Shown piece by piece: positions 1 to 10,421 of a DNA stretch of 64,000 nucleotides. The notes below the pieces were generated by a model. That model saw only the letters and a list, made by a program, of their open reading frames with translations, did no database searches and was not told the DNA's origin. Within the stretch, counting starts at the first letter, position 1. Each line of letters begins with the position of its first letter. Position numbers and translations under genes: made by a program. The stretch covers positions 1 through 64,000 of the forward strand of contig JAUCBJ010000174.1 of NCBI GenBank assembly GCA_032718475.1, written 5' to 3'. Origin of the DNA: Nemertoderma westbladi. Taxonomy: Eukaryota > Xenacoelomorpha > Nemertodermatida > Nemertodermatidae.

Positions 1-1062
1 TTGGAATCAGAAGCGATTCAACCTACGGCTTCTCGGAGCAGTGACAATGATTATGTCATAGAGTGGTATCAAGGTCCACAGCGTCTCACAGCGTACGATT
101 ATCGACACGCCAACTACGTTTCCCGAAAACGTTGTCGATTATGCGCATCGAGAGACCACTTCACGCCTCTAGACTCGAGCGTACCTTGTTCCTATTTCCT
201 CGAACAACCGATGATGGAAATATATTGTGCTTATTGCCGGCTTAATAACTCTCATATATTTGCCGTCTGCCCACAATTTATGACTCAATGTCACTACTGC
301 CAACTTAAAGGACATGAAAGTTACAATTGTCCCTTTAATCGCGATTTAGAGAGCGTAGACGAGATGATCACCCTGCGATACATCCGAGCTTGGGAAGTGA
401 ACGCCGATTTACATTGCGAATCCCGACATCGCTATTACCCTGGACGAGCTTACGAGGGAGTTTACGCGTTCCATCCTTACCTATTCGCGTCGATTGAACA
501 GAAAACACGCGTACCAAGTTACGAGTTAATAAAGCGTGTTGGTGAGTGTATTTCCACCAAGTTTGTCAGGAAATACCTTAGAAACGTTAACCCTAATGAT
601 ATAACCACATATCATCTGATCAATTTTATCCGTCAGGACCCTGAGTATGGCGACATTTTCGTGAACTCGCATCCTGAACTCCAGGAAGTATCTCGGCGCC
701 CATATGAATATCGAACCCGAGAACGCGAGCTGGAGAGAACCATTAAACCGAGAAAGTTCCTCACTACTCACGGTCCACCCACCGCTAGTGTCCAGACGAC
801 CCGTCAAGGACCCGTAGGAGCTGCTGTCCTGAGACGCGCTCTAAAGGCCGTTAGACCTCACTCCACTGATGTTGATATTAATCAACCAGGTACTTCGACC
901 GGCGGGTATACCGATCGTAACCCTGCACCTTCTGATGCAATTATATTGCACCCTTCGCCTAGGAGCTACAGCCCTCCTCGTAAAGTGGCTCGCCCCAAAG
1001 AGAAAATGACTCTTGCTAGCTTTAAAAAACTGCGTAAACGCCGTCCGCGCAAGAAAGACTAA
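1..1062 (+). CDS. Gag-like zinc-knuckle protein, 5' end outside window
   Basis: The frame is open from the first base of the window, so the true start lies upstream and the apparent TTG start is not meaningful. The 353 visible codons hold Cys clusters: CRLC (about residue 45), CAYC (about 76) and a classic CCHC knuckle CHYCQLKGHESYNC (about 97-110). The tail is strongly basic (KKLRKRRPRKKD). Zinc knuckles plus a basic tail suit a nucleic-acid-binding Gag-like protein of a retroelement. A second, shorter ORF at 39,025-39,564 has the same plan (CCHC knuckle, a YxFxP-like stretch, an ELER segment, basic tail) and looks distantly related. The stop is followed within 80 bases by an LTR-like repeat, so this ORF would sit next to the 3' end of its element. 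I see no reverse transcriptase in the visible part. Family not identified. Confidence 0.45.
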   Translation: MESEAIQPTASRSSDNDYVIEWYQGPQRLTAYDYRHANYVSRKRCRLCASRDHFTPLDSSVPCSYFLEQPMMEIYCAYCRLNNSHIFAVCPQFMTQCHYCQLKGHESYNCPFNRDLESVDEMITLRYIRAWEVNADLHCESRHRYYPGRAYEGVYAFHPYLFASIEQKTRVPSYELIKRVGECISTKFVRKYLRNVNPNDITTYHLINFIRQDPEYGDIFVNSHPELQEVSRRPYEYRTRERELERTIKPRKFLTTHGPPTASVQTTRQGPVGAAVLRRALKAVRPHSTDVDINQPGTSTGGYTDRNPAPSDAIILHPSPRSYSPPRKVARPKEKMTLASFKKLRKRRPRKKD

Positions 1063-1140
1063 CTGTTTAGAGTATTTTTATATTTTAGAAACTGTGATTT
1101 TGTATATTTTGTAGACTTAAATCCCATTTTCTGGGAGCGG

Positions 1141-2374
1141 TGTAAAAGCTTTTGTGGGATAACTGATTCGTTTGCCTTGTTGGCCAGTTCCCCCCCGGTC
1201 GCTAGAATACTCTCAAGGGGATTTATAGCTAAAATAGTGCAAGCTACCAGCTTATTGGCTGATTTGCTGTACGCAGGCATCTGGGCTCTGTTTAATCGGC
1301 CAACTAGCCTAGGAAGGTTGCGTCATAGCCTTGTTTTTGTATCTCCCAATAGAATTTGAGTTAGCCTTGATTTTGACCTATCACAGAGCTACTGAACTGA
1401 AATTTTCCTATCTCACTGCTCTTTCTCTGTGTTGAACGGGAGCTTCGTGGAATAAGGGTAGTTGGTATCCTCGTATAGTGCAGTAGTCACGAGTTTTTCA
1501 AAGCCACGAAAGAACGGCTTTGTAGTGTTTTGTGTTTTTCTGCTTTTTAGTCCAACACTAGTAGGTTTAATTATAAGGACATATATCCTTTAACTGGCTT
1601 TTAATCACTTGAATAACTGCAGTAGTCACTGCTGCATAATACCTGCTGACACACGGCTTTTAATAACTGCTGAAACTGCTAAAATTTACCTGCTCAATCG
1701 ATACTGTATACTGCTATTTGTTGTCGGTTATTCATTATATTTGTTGATGAATTATTATATTGGAATAACGAGAAATAACCCCGAAAACCCAATATTCTTG
1801 ATATACCGAAGGTAAGAGAGAAAAGTTACCAATAACGATTGTGACTTATGTTAAAGTGGTTTGAAGTGAATCTAATGTTATTTGATAGACCCTACATGAG
1901 TCAGTCTGTGTTCCTTTTATATGTGACTAAAATCAGTGAAGATTGGCAGATTAGTGTGCAGTATTGTGCAGCATTGTGTATGAGTGAGTCTGTTAAAGAA
2001 GCAATTCCTAAAGAATGCGCCATATATGTGAATTATAATTAAGCCATATCGTTGTGAGTAGTTTAAGTCATAACTCTGTTTATATAGATAAAGCGCCACG
2101 TCCTAAAGGAACTGTTAATATTCCCGAAGGTGAATAATATTGTCAGAGATAATATAATACTGTCAGTCGAATAATACATTAGGCTTACATAGCAATAAAA
2201 TTAAACCGTCGAACCCAATCTCCCGGGAATATCCAGCGGGTGAATGATCGCGCACAGATTGGTTTCGACTAGTGTAGTGAATCAAATACTTGTCATAGGC
2301 TAAAAAGCGATTTAATATCTAGAAGACATCTTAATTTGGCGGGTTAAACTGCCAAAGGTCTGAAAGCGCGAACA
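1141..2374 (+). repeat. LTR-like repeat, copy R1
   Basis: This stretch aligns along most of its length with 10,422-11,612 in the same orientation. Shared blocks include TGTAAA(A/G)GCTTTTG at the left end, CCAACA(C/T)TAGTAGG, GGTTATTCATTATAT, CCTAAAGAATGCGCCATATA, AGCGCCACGTCCTAAAGGAA, CTCCCGGG and TCTGAAAGCGCGAACA at the right end. It begins TG and ends CA, as LTRs do, and directly follows the gag-like ORF, so it may be a 3' LTR. The two copies differ at many positions and are therefore old. No target duplication was found beside either copy, so the boundaries are approximate. The small ORFs inside are not coding. Confidence 0.5.
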
Positions 2375-3521
2375 CAGTGCGACTGTTATACTATACAGCC
2401 ATGGCCATACCAATCCGTATACCGGTACCAAGGAAGTTTTAGTACTGTAAAATAGTACCGGTACGTATCGTAAGTACTGGACCAGCTCACTGCAGTAGGT
2501 ACTGAAATAAAGTACTGTACAAGTTCACTGGCACTTCGAAATTACAACTGAAACATTCGCCATTTCGAAAATAACACAATTTTATAAAACCATTGCCAAA
2601 AACCTCAGTTTTTAAATTACAGGGTCAATTTACCACCTTTGGCTATTTGAAAATTTTGAGCTACTTGCACTTTTGGTGCTGTTTTAGTGTCTATTAAAAA
2701 ATAAAAGATTCAATTTTGCTTCTAATCTCACTTTCGATTACTAATAATGAATTTAACAAACCAAAAAAGCATAGTATGGCTGTACCAAAGTCTTTGAAGG
2801 GTGGTGTATTTTGAGTATTTTTTCAATTCTGAAAGGCGCTGTTATGGCATGGGTGCAGGAACTCCTCATACTGTATCTCGAAAACTACTGGAACTATTAA
2901 ATTTTTATTTGTCTCACCTGAAAGAGGACATAATTTTAGTTAGGGACAAGTATTTTCGACGAGCTAGACCTACTATTTCAGGGATTATAACTAAGAGAAA
3001 TAACAGGCCCACTAAATTAATGGACTTTGCAGCAGCTTAGCGGGTCGTATCTATAGTAGGTCATGGTGAAGGGTAGCAGAAACTGATAAAAAATAAAACG
3101 AGTGACTGCAGACGCCAAAATGGAATCATATCCAAGGAAAAAATCTATAATAATTTTGTTTGTTGTATCAATTATTGGTTACTGGTACATTCAGTGACAT
3201 TTTTTTTTTAAATTAATAACTGTCCTGGTCAATTAAAAAAAAAGCAAAAATATAACTTTTGGTACTGGGCTTGGCCGCCGGATCTCAAATACAGTACAGG
3301 CCACCAGAAAACGCGGATTTGTACAATTGTGAACACATTTTATCAATTTATCAATTTTATCAATTTTGTAATGTAATGTTGTTGAACGGGACAATTGAAC
3401 ATAATTGAACATAATTGAATTGGCAACAACCAAAATTTTTTCGCCAAAGGATACAATTGAATACTTTTGAAACGCTTTTAGTAATCTGGAAACTCTCTGT
3501 AGTTTGCCGCGAACTGTCACT
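2375..3521. other. Intergenic, no recognised gene
   Basis: This is AT-rich DNA with several ACCGGT/GGTACC palindromes at 2,410-2,470. One 79-codon ORF (2,801-3,040, plus) contains HLKEDIILVRDKYFRRARPT and resembles no family I can name; it may be an old transposon exon. Positions 3,514-3,521 (CTGTCACT) are the left target duplication of the adjacent hAT element. Confidence 0.5.
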
Positions 3522-3740
3522 CTCTTAAGGGGGGGGGGGGGGGGGGCTTAAAATTTTTCATAGTAACAATAAAATGTATTTAATTATAAATATTAAAATA
3601 TAACCGAAACAAACAAAATCAGACATTTATTGTAATAGAAGAACAAAATGTAGCCACGGACGGAACTATAAGAACAAAATGTAGCCACGGACGGAACTCC
3701 AACCTTTAAAATATTAAGGGAATTAAGGGAAAATATTAAG

Positions 3741-4023
3741 GTTCCACCTTGGTGTAGTGGTTGCATTGAATTCACATCTCCCGTAGGTCGTGGGTTCGAT
3801 CCTCACATGGGCCAGGGCAGTTTTCGTTTCGGCACGAATGCTTTAAAGGGACCAGCCAGGGCGCATCTCTGCCTTGCATCCTTAAGTGGTAGCTAAATGA
3901 GTACTGGAGTTTCCTCTGGGGAGTAAAGTTCTGGGGGGACCGCACTGGAAATAAGTCGTCAGACTTTGTGCGTAATCCCTGGCCTAGCGGCCGAAGAAAA
4001 TTTACTTTTTTTACTTTACTTTA
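3741..4023 (+). repeat. tRNA-derived SINE
   Basis: The head is tRNA-like with an A-box-type segment (TGGTGTAGTGG) and a B box (GGGTTCGATCC) about 55 bases apart, as needed for RNA polymerase III. A unique body follows (GCTAAATGAGTACTGGAG ... CCTGGCCTAGCGGCCGAAG), then a simple T/A-rich tail (TTTACTTTTTTTACTTTACT). A short stretch, TTAAGGGAAA, lies just upstream (about 3,723) and just downstream (about 4,021), a plausible target duplication. It sits inside the hAT element, downstream of the transposase exon. Not coding. Confidence 0.75.
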
Positions 4024-4179
4024 AGGGAAAGGATTAGGTTACAGTGTCTGTTTTCTAACCAAAACAATAAACGAAACTTTATTTCACCTGCGGTCAATTT
4101 GTGCAGGAGATCACTTTTTCACTTGCGGATAATTATTGGACCACTATCTAAATACGCTAGCTAGGCATAGTGAAAATTT

Positions 4180-5155
4180 CTAAATTAATTGTATGCGACG
4201 ATTTTGTCGCTTGGCATAAATATTAATAATGGCATCTACAGGAATATCTATGTCCTGATGAACACTCATTAATGCTAGCCCAGAGAGACGCTCCTGGGTC
4301 ATGGTTGACCTAAGATAAGTTTTTAGAAGTTTTAATTTCGAAAATGACCGTTCTGCTGTAGCATTTGACACTGGCACAGTTCCAAATATGCGGAGTAGTA
4401 TTGCTACAGATGGCATGAATTGAGCCTCAGCTAAAGCGATCCATGTGGAAATAGACGTATGTTGCTTGATTTCATCACTAAGACGACTGGAGCTGCGCAT
4501 CCATGCCTCCACCTCAGCGGAAACAACTGTCTTTGGTGGATCTAGATCACCCGCGAATATGTCTGCAGCCTCCAATACTCGATCTAAACTATTTTCAGTC
4601 CTAAATGCCGGTATAAGTTCTTGTAAATGGACAACAGCTGGTACGTGGTCACTGAACTGTCGTTTCAACTCACTCAAGATATGATCGATAAATGGCAAAA
4701 ATACTGTAACTCTATAATACGTTTCTGGGTCAGACACGGCAGGATTAGCACGATTGGATTGACGCCCTACTAATCTCGGAATTGTGATGTCCTGGTTTAT
4801 TTCTGTAGCAATATTCCTAGCTTCTGTGAATATTTTACTAAACGATACCTCATAGTTTTCCCTCATAGACTCGAACGCCTTTATCTCTTCATGAACACGT
4901 GTATACGCCTGTCCAATATTGATTCTCGGATTCTGTAGGGCCTCACTCAAATGAACTGTTTGCTGAAAACAGCGAACAGCAGTCTTTAGCGAAATGATGA
5001 ACGCAGACTGGGAACACGCCTGAAGCAGCTGATGGGCATCGCTTACTACCTTTGCTTCATTCACATTATCTTTATCCGAGTAGAACAGAAGCATGTCAAT
5101 AATAGATAAATAGAGTTCATCAAAGCGAAGAATTGAATCATGTCTCTCAACCCAC
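4180..5155 (-). pseudogene. hAT transposase, C-terminal exon
   Basis: About 325 codons are open. The C-terminus carries the hAT dimerisation signature: PVSNATAERSFSKLKLLKTY, then LRSTMTQERLSGLALMSVHQ. The upstream part (RWVERHDSIL ... ETYYRVTVFLPFIDHIL) matches the region before the dimerisation domain in ZMYM1-like hAT transposases. The exon start is set by a strong acceptor on the minus strand: a T-rich tract ending TTCTAG just before GTGGGTTGAG, with the AG at 5,157-5,156. The apparent Met start upstream of this is therefore probably intronic. The matching N-terminus is likely at 7,058; the exons between, with the catalytic core, are not recognisable. It could instead be a captured host exon, but the flanking hAT terminus and 8-bp duplication favour a transposon. 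Confidence 0.75.
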
Positions 5156-5181
5156 CTAGAAAAAAAACAGAATGATTTCAA

Positions 5182-6107
5182 TGTTAAAAGCTACTTTAAT
5201 AGGAATCGATAAAAGCATCAAATTATAAAAGTTTGCATCTAATATTTATAATTATTTATTACATGGGAAAAAAGTAGAACTTTTTTTCACTATTCTCGGC
5301 GCTCGGTTAATAAAGGGTCAAGAGAATATTGAAAAAAAATGTTCTTCTTTTTTTCCCATCTAATTAATACCTAATTTTATTCTTAAATTGGAACCTTTTT
5401 GTTGCTAAATTCTTTATTTAAAGATATATAACGAAGTAGTGTGTTATAAATGAAATTGAACTACAGTACAGTAATTAAATAATAATTATTATAATAATAA
5501 TAAAAATATAATAAAAATAATAATTATAATAGTTTTTAGATCCACTTAGCGAGACCTCTTCTAGTATTCACTCCGTTTGTTGGTATTGTTATTGATTTTC
5601 AGTTTGCTTTTGCATTAGCTCCCCTTAAGGCCTTGAGGTATAGATGAGAGCCAATAAAAGACAAACGAAGATGTCCTAACTGCTATAAATACATTGCAAA
5701 CTTCAATAAAATACCTGACGGCTTCGTTCATAAAAATATATTTTGAGGGGACACGACCCATCTGCGATCTGCCATATGTGGTGGTGTCCTTACATTGATA
5801 ATAAATCGATTTTGGAACAATATAACGGCACTAAAAGGAGCTGAATTATTTGTTGAATAAGTTAAATTTGTTTAAATTAATCTATAATGTACAACAATGC
5901 TCTATATTATGTATACTACATGTTCTCATATAATATTAATATTGATGTTTCATTATTTACAAAAATGTATAACAATTCTAATAAAATTACAGTATGTATG
6001 TCACAAAAATACATTATTGCGTTTTTCCTTTCTCTCTGCGTTTTTCCTCCCTCTCTGGTCATTTTTCCGCGTAATTCTTTTCCCCCCTTGTTTACAGTCT
6101 GTTTTAC
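5182..6107. other. AT-rich DNA inside the hAT element
   Basis: The stretch is mainly A/T-rich with TAA/ATAATA runs near 5,470-5,530. The short ORFs at 5,887-6,153 are low-complexity and not convincing. The missing middle of the hAT transposase would be expected here, but nothing resembling it is visible. Confidence 0.45.
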
Positions 6108-6178
6108 CCCAGCCCTTGCTCAGTTGGTAGACCGTTGGACTTGGAATCTCTAGGTACCGAGTTCAATCCCACGTCATG
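6108..6178 (+). repeat. tRNA-like sequence (pseudo-tRNA or SINE head)
   Basis: An A-box-like run TTGCTCAGTTGGTAGA is followed by GAGTTCAATCCC, a B-box-like run, at tRNA spacing. The acceptor stem does not pair convincingly and no intact cloverleaf could be drawn by eye, so this is treated as a decayed tRNA or the head of a SINE. Confidence 0.45.
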
Positions 6179-6394
6179 CTAATGTAATTTTTTTTGCGAA
6201 CAAAATATGTCGGTTTTGTAAAGTTTTTATATCGAGAATTAATAATTTAGAAAAAATATTAAATCTTTCAAAATAGTAATTTTTCATTAGTTCAAGTATA
6301 TAGTTCTTTCATTTATCATCAACCGTTTATCTTTCGGGATTTATAGTATAAATTGTAACTCTGGAACCAATCAGTAAATTACTAACCTTGTAGG

Positions 6395-6888
6395 GCAAAG
6401 CGTTTTTACACCTTTTACTCTCGCCAGTACTCCTCTATGGGAGTCCATGCTGTGCTCTAACTGCTGAGGACACCAAATCTCTGGATGGCACATTCGCAAG
6501 AATGCTACGCCGGGTTCATTGTGTCAAGTACAATGCACACATCTCCAACCAGACACTATATGACATTTGAGGTTTCTCATTGGTTCCCCCCAAGCTTGAC
6601 ACTAGAACAAAATCGCCTCCGCTTTGCAGGACATTGCTTTCGCCGTGAGGACCAGCCAGTGCATAATCTTGTACTTTGGCAGCCTCATGGAGTGAATAAG
6701 CATGGTGGACAGCCCATGACTTTCTTGAGACGCATCTTAAAGGACACTGGCCTTAAAGATGCGGATGATCTAGCAAATGTCATGGGTGATAGGGAGTTGT
6801 GGCGGTGCAATTTTGTTGACAAGCCGGCACAGCATTCTTAAAAATGCAGCTGCAATGCAGCATGCCGATCCTAGTAGTAGTAGTAGAT
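6395..6888 (+). pseudogene. RTE-type LINE, 3' terminal fragment A
   Basis: Translation gives SPVLLYGS ... LDGTFARMLRRVH in one frame and then, after a frameshift near 6,560, LRFAGHCFRREDQPVHNLVL, LWQPHGVNKHGGQPMTFLRR and the DRELWR region. The same C-terminal pattern (LRFSGHCWRSKD ... LLIWQP ... RGRP) ends the RTE element at 43.3-46.0 kb. Both finish with a short TAG repeat. Only the segment after the reverse transcriptase is present, a typical 5'-truncated insertion. It separates the first exon of the hAT transposase from the rest. Confidence 0.8.
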
Positions 6889-6890
6889 GA

Positions 6891-7058
6891 AAATCCAGCC
6901 GATGTAGAATTGGGGGATTCAGGAACAGAATGGGAAGATTCGGTTTCATTAGGCAATCGGCATATCCCTACTGGTGTTTCAGTGGGGCTATCAGTATCAG
7001 GAGCTTGAGCTGAAATTTTATGGAAGAATCCATCAAGTGTACCACCACTGCGTTTCAT
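6891..7058 (-). pseudogene. hAT transposase, probable N-terminal exon
   Basis: On the minus strand an ATG at 7,058 opens MKRSGGTLDGFFHKISAQAP followed by a Ser/Thr/Pro-rich stretch. MKR-x-GTLDxFF is a common beginning of hAT transposases of the ZMYM1/DUF4371 type. The open frame runs into RTE sequence at about 6,890, so the natural continuation has been cut off. It lies some 770 bases from the 5' terminus at 7,824, a reasonable leader length. The call is an inference from motif and position. Confidence 0.5.
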
Positions 7059-7810
7059 AACTCACTTTACACTTTGCACTGCTACCTTTTCCAGAAATAT
7101 AAATAATAATAATGACGGTAATTCAGTAATCGAGTCGAGTAATCGAGTTCGGTCTAGTACTTGAGTCTTTTAGTCTTTTAGTAGGCCTTGACTACAGTAC
7201 TACTGACAGAGTGACCTACAATCCTTCAATCTGATACCTGTAGGCCTAATCTATAGAATAGGCTGATAGGCCTACCTAACCCAGTAACCAGGTATGAAGT
7301 ACCAGAATACAGCTACAACAGCCTGACAGCGCAGGTACAGCGGTAGGCTTACTGGCTTACAGCTACAGCTGTACAGGCAGTGCTGCAGTGCAGCAGTGGC
7401 AGACACTCAGACAGACAGACAGACAGGGTAACAGGAACAGCTGAACTGGCAGACTGGAGTAACGGTACTCGTACTTCTGTACTTTCGTTTTCGTACCGCC
7501 GAAGGCAGGTCAGCTCAGCAGGTAGGTACCGGTACTGCAGCAGTGCAGTCAGGCAGTTGCCTGCCGGGACTCTCAGGCATGGGATTATGTGAATCCAATC
7601 TGGTCGGGCTGCTAATGTAACTTTGACAAATTTTACCTTGCCTGAGAGTACTTTTTCAAAAAAGAGAATATAAAAATGACCCTTTTCTCAAAGGGCAGCT
7701 TATTGGAACTGTGCTACTGTATAAATCAGTAAAAATTTTCTTTATCATTACTTATGTATTTTTTTAAAAGGGGGGGGGGGGGGGGGGCTAAAGCCCCTTA
7801 GCCCCCCCCT
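7059..7810. other. hAT leader region, low complexity
   Basis: It contains repeated TAC/CTG-rich stretches, a CAGA microsatellite near 7,408-7,425, GGTACC/ACCGGT palindromes and a G run of about 18 at 7,771-7,788. The G run can pair with the C run at 7,802-7,808, forming a hairpin next to the terminus. No gene seen. Confidence 0.4.
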
Positions 7811-7832
7811 TAGATCCGCCACTGCTGTCACT

Positions 7833-8958
7833 CACTGCAGCTGGAAATGCGATAAGGACTTTTTTACCTTTATAGTGTGCGGTTAATAGTGTCTAGTTGG
7901 CAGGCCTATAGTTAGTGATGTTAAGGCATCTTCTGGTGTTTCTCTGTGCCCTCTCAGTGTCAGACTAATGGTGCGACATCTCCCTGCACTAAATTAATTA
8001 TTCAATGATCTAGGCTCCTCCATCCACATACCCATCCACTCCCATACACTCCATGAACCTCCATGTGGTCTTGTATGTAGTTCTCTCTCTACCAATACAG
8101 CCCATGTCCGCAATGTTACGCCCTGGGGGCTCTCTCATCTACCTGATATCATACATACAGGCGCACCGCACATGTAGTCGTTCGAACGCAACGAGGGAAA
8201 TGAAAGAGAATAGTATTGTGTCTGACGACTTCTGACTAACGACAGGCAACTCGTTAATGGGGCCCCTATATGCTAAGGCTTTGCTCACTTCGTGCTGCGT
8301 GTTGACCCCGCGAACGTTTCCTTCCTTCGTAACGCATCTATTACATCCATCACACCTAGATATCGAAACATTCATCACCCCTAGGTGTGCCGCTATTAAC
8401 TCAAGTTTTGGAACGGGGATTGCGGAATGCCATCCGTTCATCATTGTTAATTCATGGAGAAGAGATATTAATTCGACGAGATTTGCTTCAAAAGTGTCTC
8501 CGTCGATATTATACAAATAATAACAGGTAAGCTTCAACTTTATAGTAGTTATTTTTACCGATGGAAAGATGGCCTTGCAGCAAGACTACTACCTAGGCAT
8601 TGCTTACAGGGATGCCAAAATAATACAATCTGAATTTCGTAATGAAATAGCTTGACATATGGACTTTAGAAAGTTATGTCTTGTCTTTGCTTACGCTGTA
8701 TGAAGGCCATATACAGTATTCTATTTAATAATAATAATTAGCGTTTAATTATCCAACGGATAAGAGAGATAGGAAAATATACACCTTTGTAACGGTAAAT
8801 AAAATAAAATATAGAATACGTAATAAAATATATATCATATATAATTATAAATTATTTAAAGCTAATTTAATAATAATATTAATAATAATTATATTATTAT
8901 ATAATTATATTATATAATTATATTATATAATAATAATTAATAATAATTTAATAAAAAG
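7833..8958. other. Intergenic with one unidentified ORF
   Basis: A 132-codon ORF (8,537-8,139, minus) reads ... LVELISLLHELTMMNGWHSA and LELIAAHLGVMNVSISRCDG; it overlaps an 87-codon ORF on the other strand. I cannot assign either to a family, and it may be a fragment of a mobile-element gene. Positions 8,720-8,950 are almost pure A/T (ATAATTATA runs), probably the tail region of the neighbouring minus-strand LINE plus simple repeat. Confidence 0.4.
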
Positions 8959-10421
8959 CTAAATGGAGTGGATGTTGATGCTCACTAAAATGGGCGCTAT
9001 CAGGGGCGTGGTAGATGTCAGTGGCGGTGGAGTTACAATATTTACAAAGGCAGTTATTTGTGGGTCTCCAGCATTTCGACTTGGTGCACAGCTTGTGGTG
9101 GTAACCATTCGAGAGAAACTGAGATGCAACTCTGCGTCGTTGCCGGCAAAATATTTAACATTTATCAGGGCTGAATCAGGGTATTCTATCGCTTTCAATA
9201 CATTGGTTGTGGACGCATATTTTGCAATGCCGCACCATAATTTAAATAAAACGCCCCGAACTTTTCTTACGTGGGTGGGTTCGCCCTGATTCCTGTCTCG
9301 GAATATATCGCACCCGTAAGTGGTTGCGGGGAAAACCACTAATGACCATAGTGCCTGTGCTGATTCCAGAGAGATAGCTCCCATGTTGACCGTGAAAGCA
9401 AGACACATGCAGGATGATATCCCACGCCGATATAAGTGCTCATAATGCGCAGTGGGTAGATTCTTTGTGGATAACGTCACCCCGTGGTAACTAAAGTTGT
9501 TCACAAACTCCCTGAACTCAGCTGAGGTGATAGGGTCATCTAGGATGGGTGTAGAATTTTCTGGGATGACTGGAAGCAACGGCGCTGTATCTCGGAGGAA
9601 TAACTTCGAGAAATGTGCCGACCAGTCCTCGGTGGCTACCTGTGATGCCACAGTATCTCTCTTTGTTTTAACATCTTCCAGAATTCTTTTTGATCTTCCT
9701 CGCAGCGTTGTATGAGCTTTATTTCAGTCTGGGCGGCGTAAAACTTTTTCTTACCCTTAATAATAATAATAATAATAATATTGGTTATTTATATAGCGCT
9801 TTATTATGCTCGGCATACTCAAAGCGCTTTTATTATCATTACCCCAGCAAAGCCAGGTTCCCATTATACCGCTGGGTTGACGTAGGCACTAATGTCTAAA
9901 GTGTCTTGCCTAGGGACACAACAGTGCGAAATTTCTACAGCCTTTAGTCGGATTCGAACCTGCGCCACCAAACACTATTGTGTAAGCAGTTCAGGCGCCA
10001 TATCCACTCGGACACTGCGACATCCAGTAATGACTTATACTCACGTCGCAAATTATTGTATTCGGCGGGATATGGAGGCGGTGAACTTGAATCCTTCGCT
10101 TTCTTCCTACTTTCTATTACTCATTGTTGCATGATATAGCAGTCCCAGTCAAACCAAGGTTTGGATTTCCGTTTGGGGTGGGGTATGGTCGATCCCTTTA
10201 TTTTATAGCCTCGGTGATGAACTGATACGCGGAATCAGCGCCCGTGTTCATAGCTTGCTGAAACCTGGTGGTGTCCAAGAGTTCTGAGAGTTTATCAGGA
10301 TCAATTGATCGGATGGCTGGTTCCCGTATCTCACGAACCTTTCTGAAATCATAATCAATATTGATGCGAATGCGTTGGTGTTTGGAGTTAATTGTCGGGA
10401 TGACCTCTACAACAGTCCAAG
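8959..10421 (-). pseudogene. Non-LTR retrotransposon pol fragment, minus strand
   Basis: Reading down the minus strand from about 10,400, fragments in shifting frames give the endonuclease-RT linker (RREYK-like stretch, then KGKKKFYAAQTEIKLIQRCE). From 9,651 a clean 230-codon frame holds DWSAHFSKLFLRDTAP and DDPITSAEFREFV, the linker just before the RT, and then jumps to FSYHGVTLS ... ALWSLVVFPATTYGCDIF, the segment after the RT palm. The whole RT catalytic core is deleted at about 9,500. A SINE is inserted at about 9,759-10,022. Several stops and frameshifts show it is dead. The clade is uncertain; the C-terminal part is like LINEs of the I/jockey/RTE assemblage. Confidence 0.7.
9759..10022 (-). 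repeat. tRNA-derived SINE, minus strand
   Basis: On the minus strand the head reads GTCGCAGTGTCCGAGTGGAT (A-box region) with B box GGTTCGAATCC. The body contains GTGTCCCTAGGCAAGACAC and the tail AAAGCGCTATATAAATAA followed by an ATT repeat (plus-strand TAATAATAA at 9,760-9,780). This architecture, a tRNA-Ser/Leu-like head with an AAGCGCTATATAA end, is familiar from marine-invertebrate genomes. It interrupts the minus-strand LINE. Confidence 0.8.

Larger units (their letters stand above)
3522..7824 (-). mobile_element. hAT-superfamily DNA transposon, degraded, minus strand
   Basis: The right end reads TAGATCCGCCACTG at 7,811-7,824, so on the minus strand the element starts CAGTGGCGGATCTAAGGGG, a terminus typical of hAT elements. 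The left end at 3,522 is a damaged version (CTCTTAAGGGG plus a long G run). Both ends are flanked by the same 8 bases, CTGTCACT (3,514-3,521 and 7,825-7,832); 8-bp duplications are the hAT rule. Inside, on the minus strand, are a transposase first exon (about 7,058-6,891) and a C-terminal exon (5,155-4,180). A SINE (3,741-4,023), a tRNA-like sequence (6,108-6,178) and the 3' end of an RTE LINE (about 6,395-6,888) have been added since. The central transposase core is missing, so this copy cannot make an active enzyme. Confidence 0.7.

Noticed and set aside
1177-2042. Small ORFs of 60-68 codons in the R1 repeat
   Set aside because: The homologous R2 copy does not preserve these frames.
6780-6890. 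Continuation of the minus-strand ORF past the hAT first exon
   Set aside because: This part is the antisense of the RTE 3' end (CAATTTTGTTGACAAGCC and the TAG tail), not transposase.
8257-8520. 87-codon plus-strand ORF followed by CAGGTAAGC, a donor-like site
   Set aside because: A longer ORF overlaps it on the other strand, no motif is recognised, and a donor-like string alone is not evidence of an exon.
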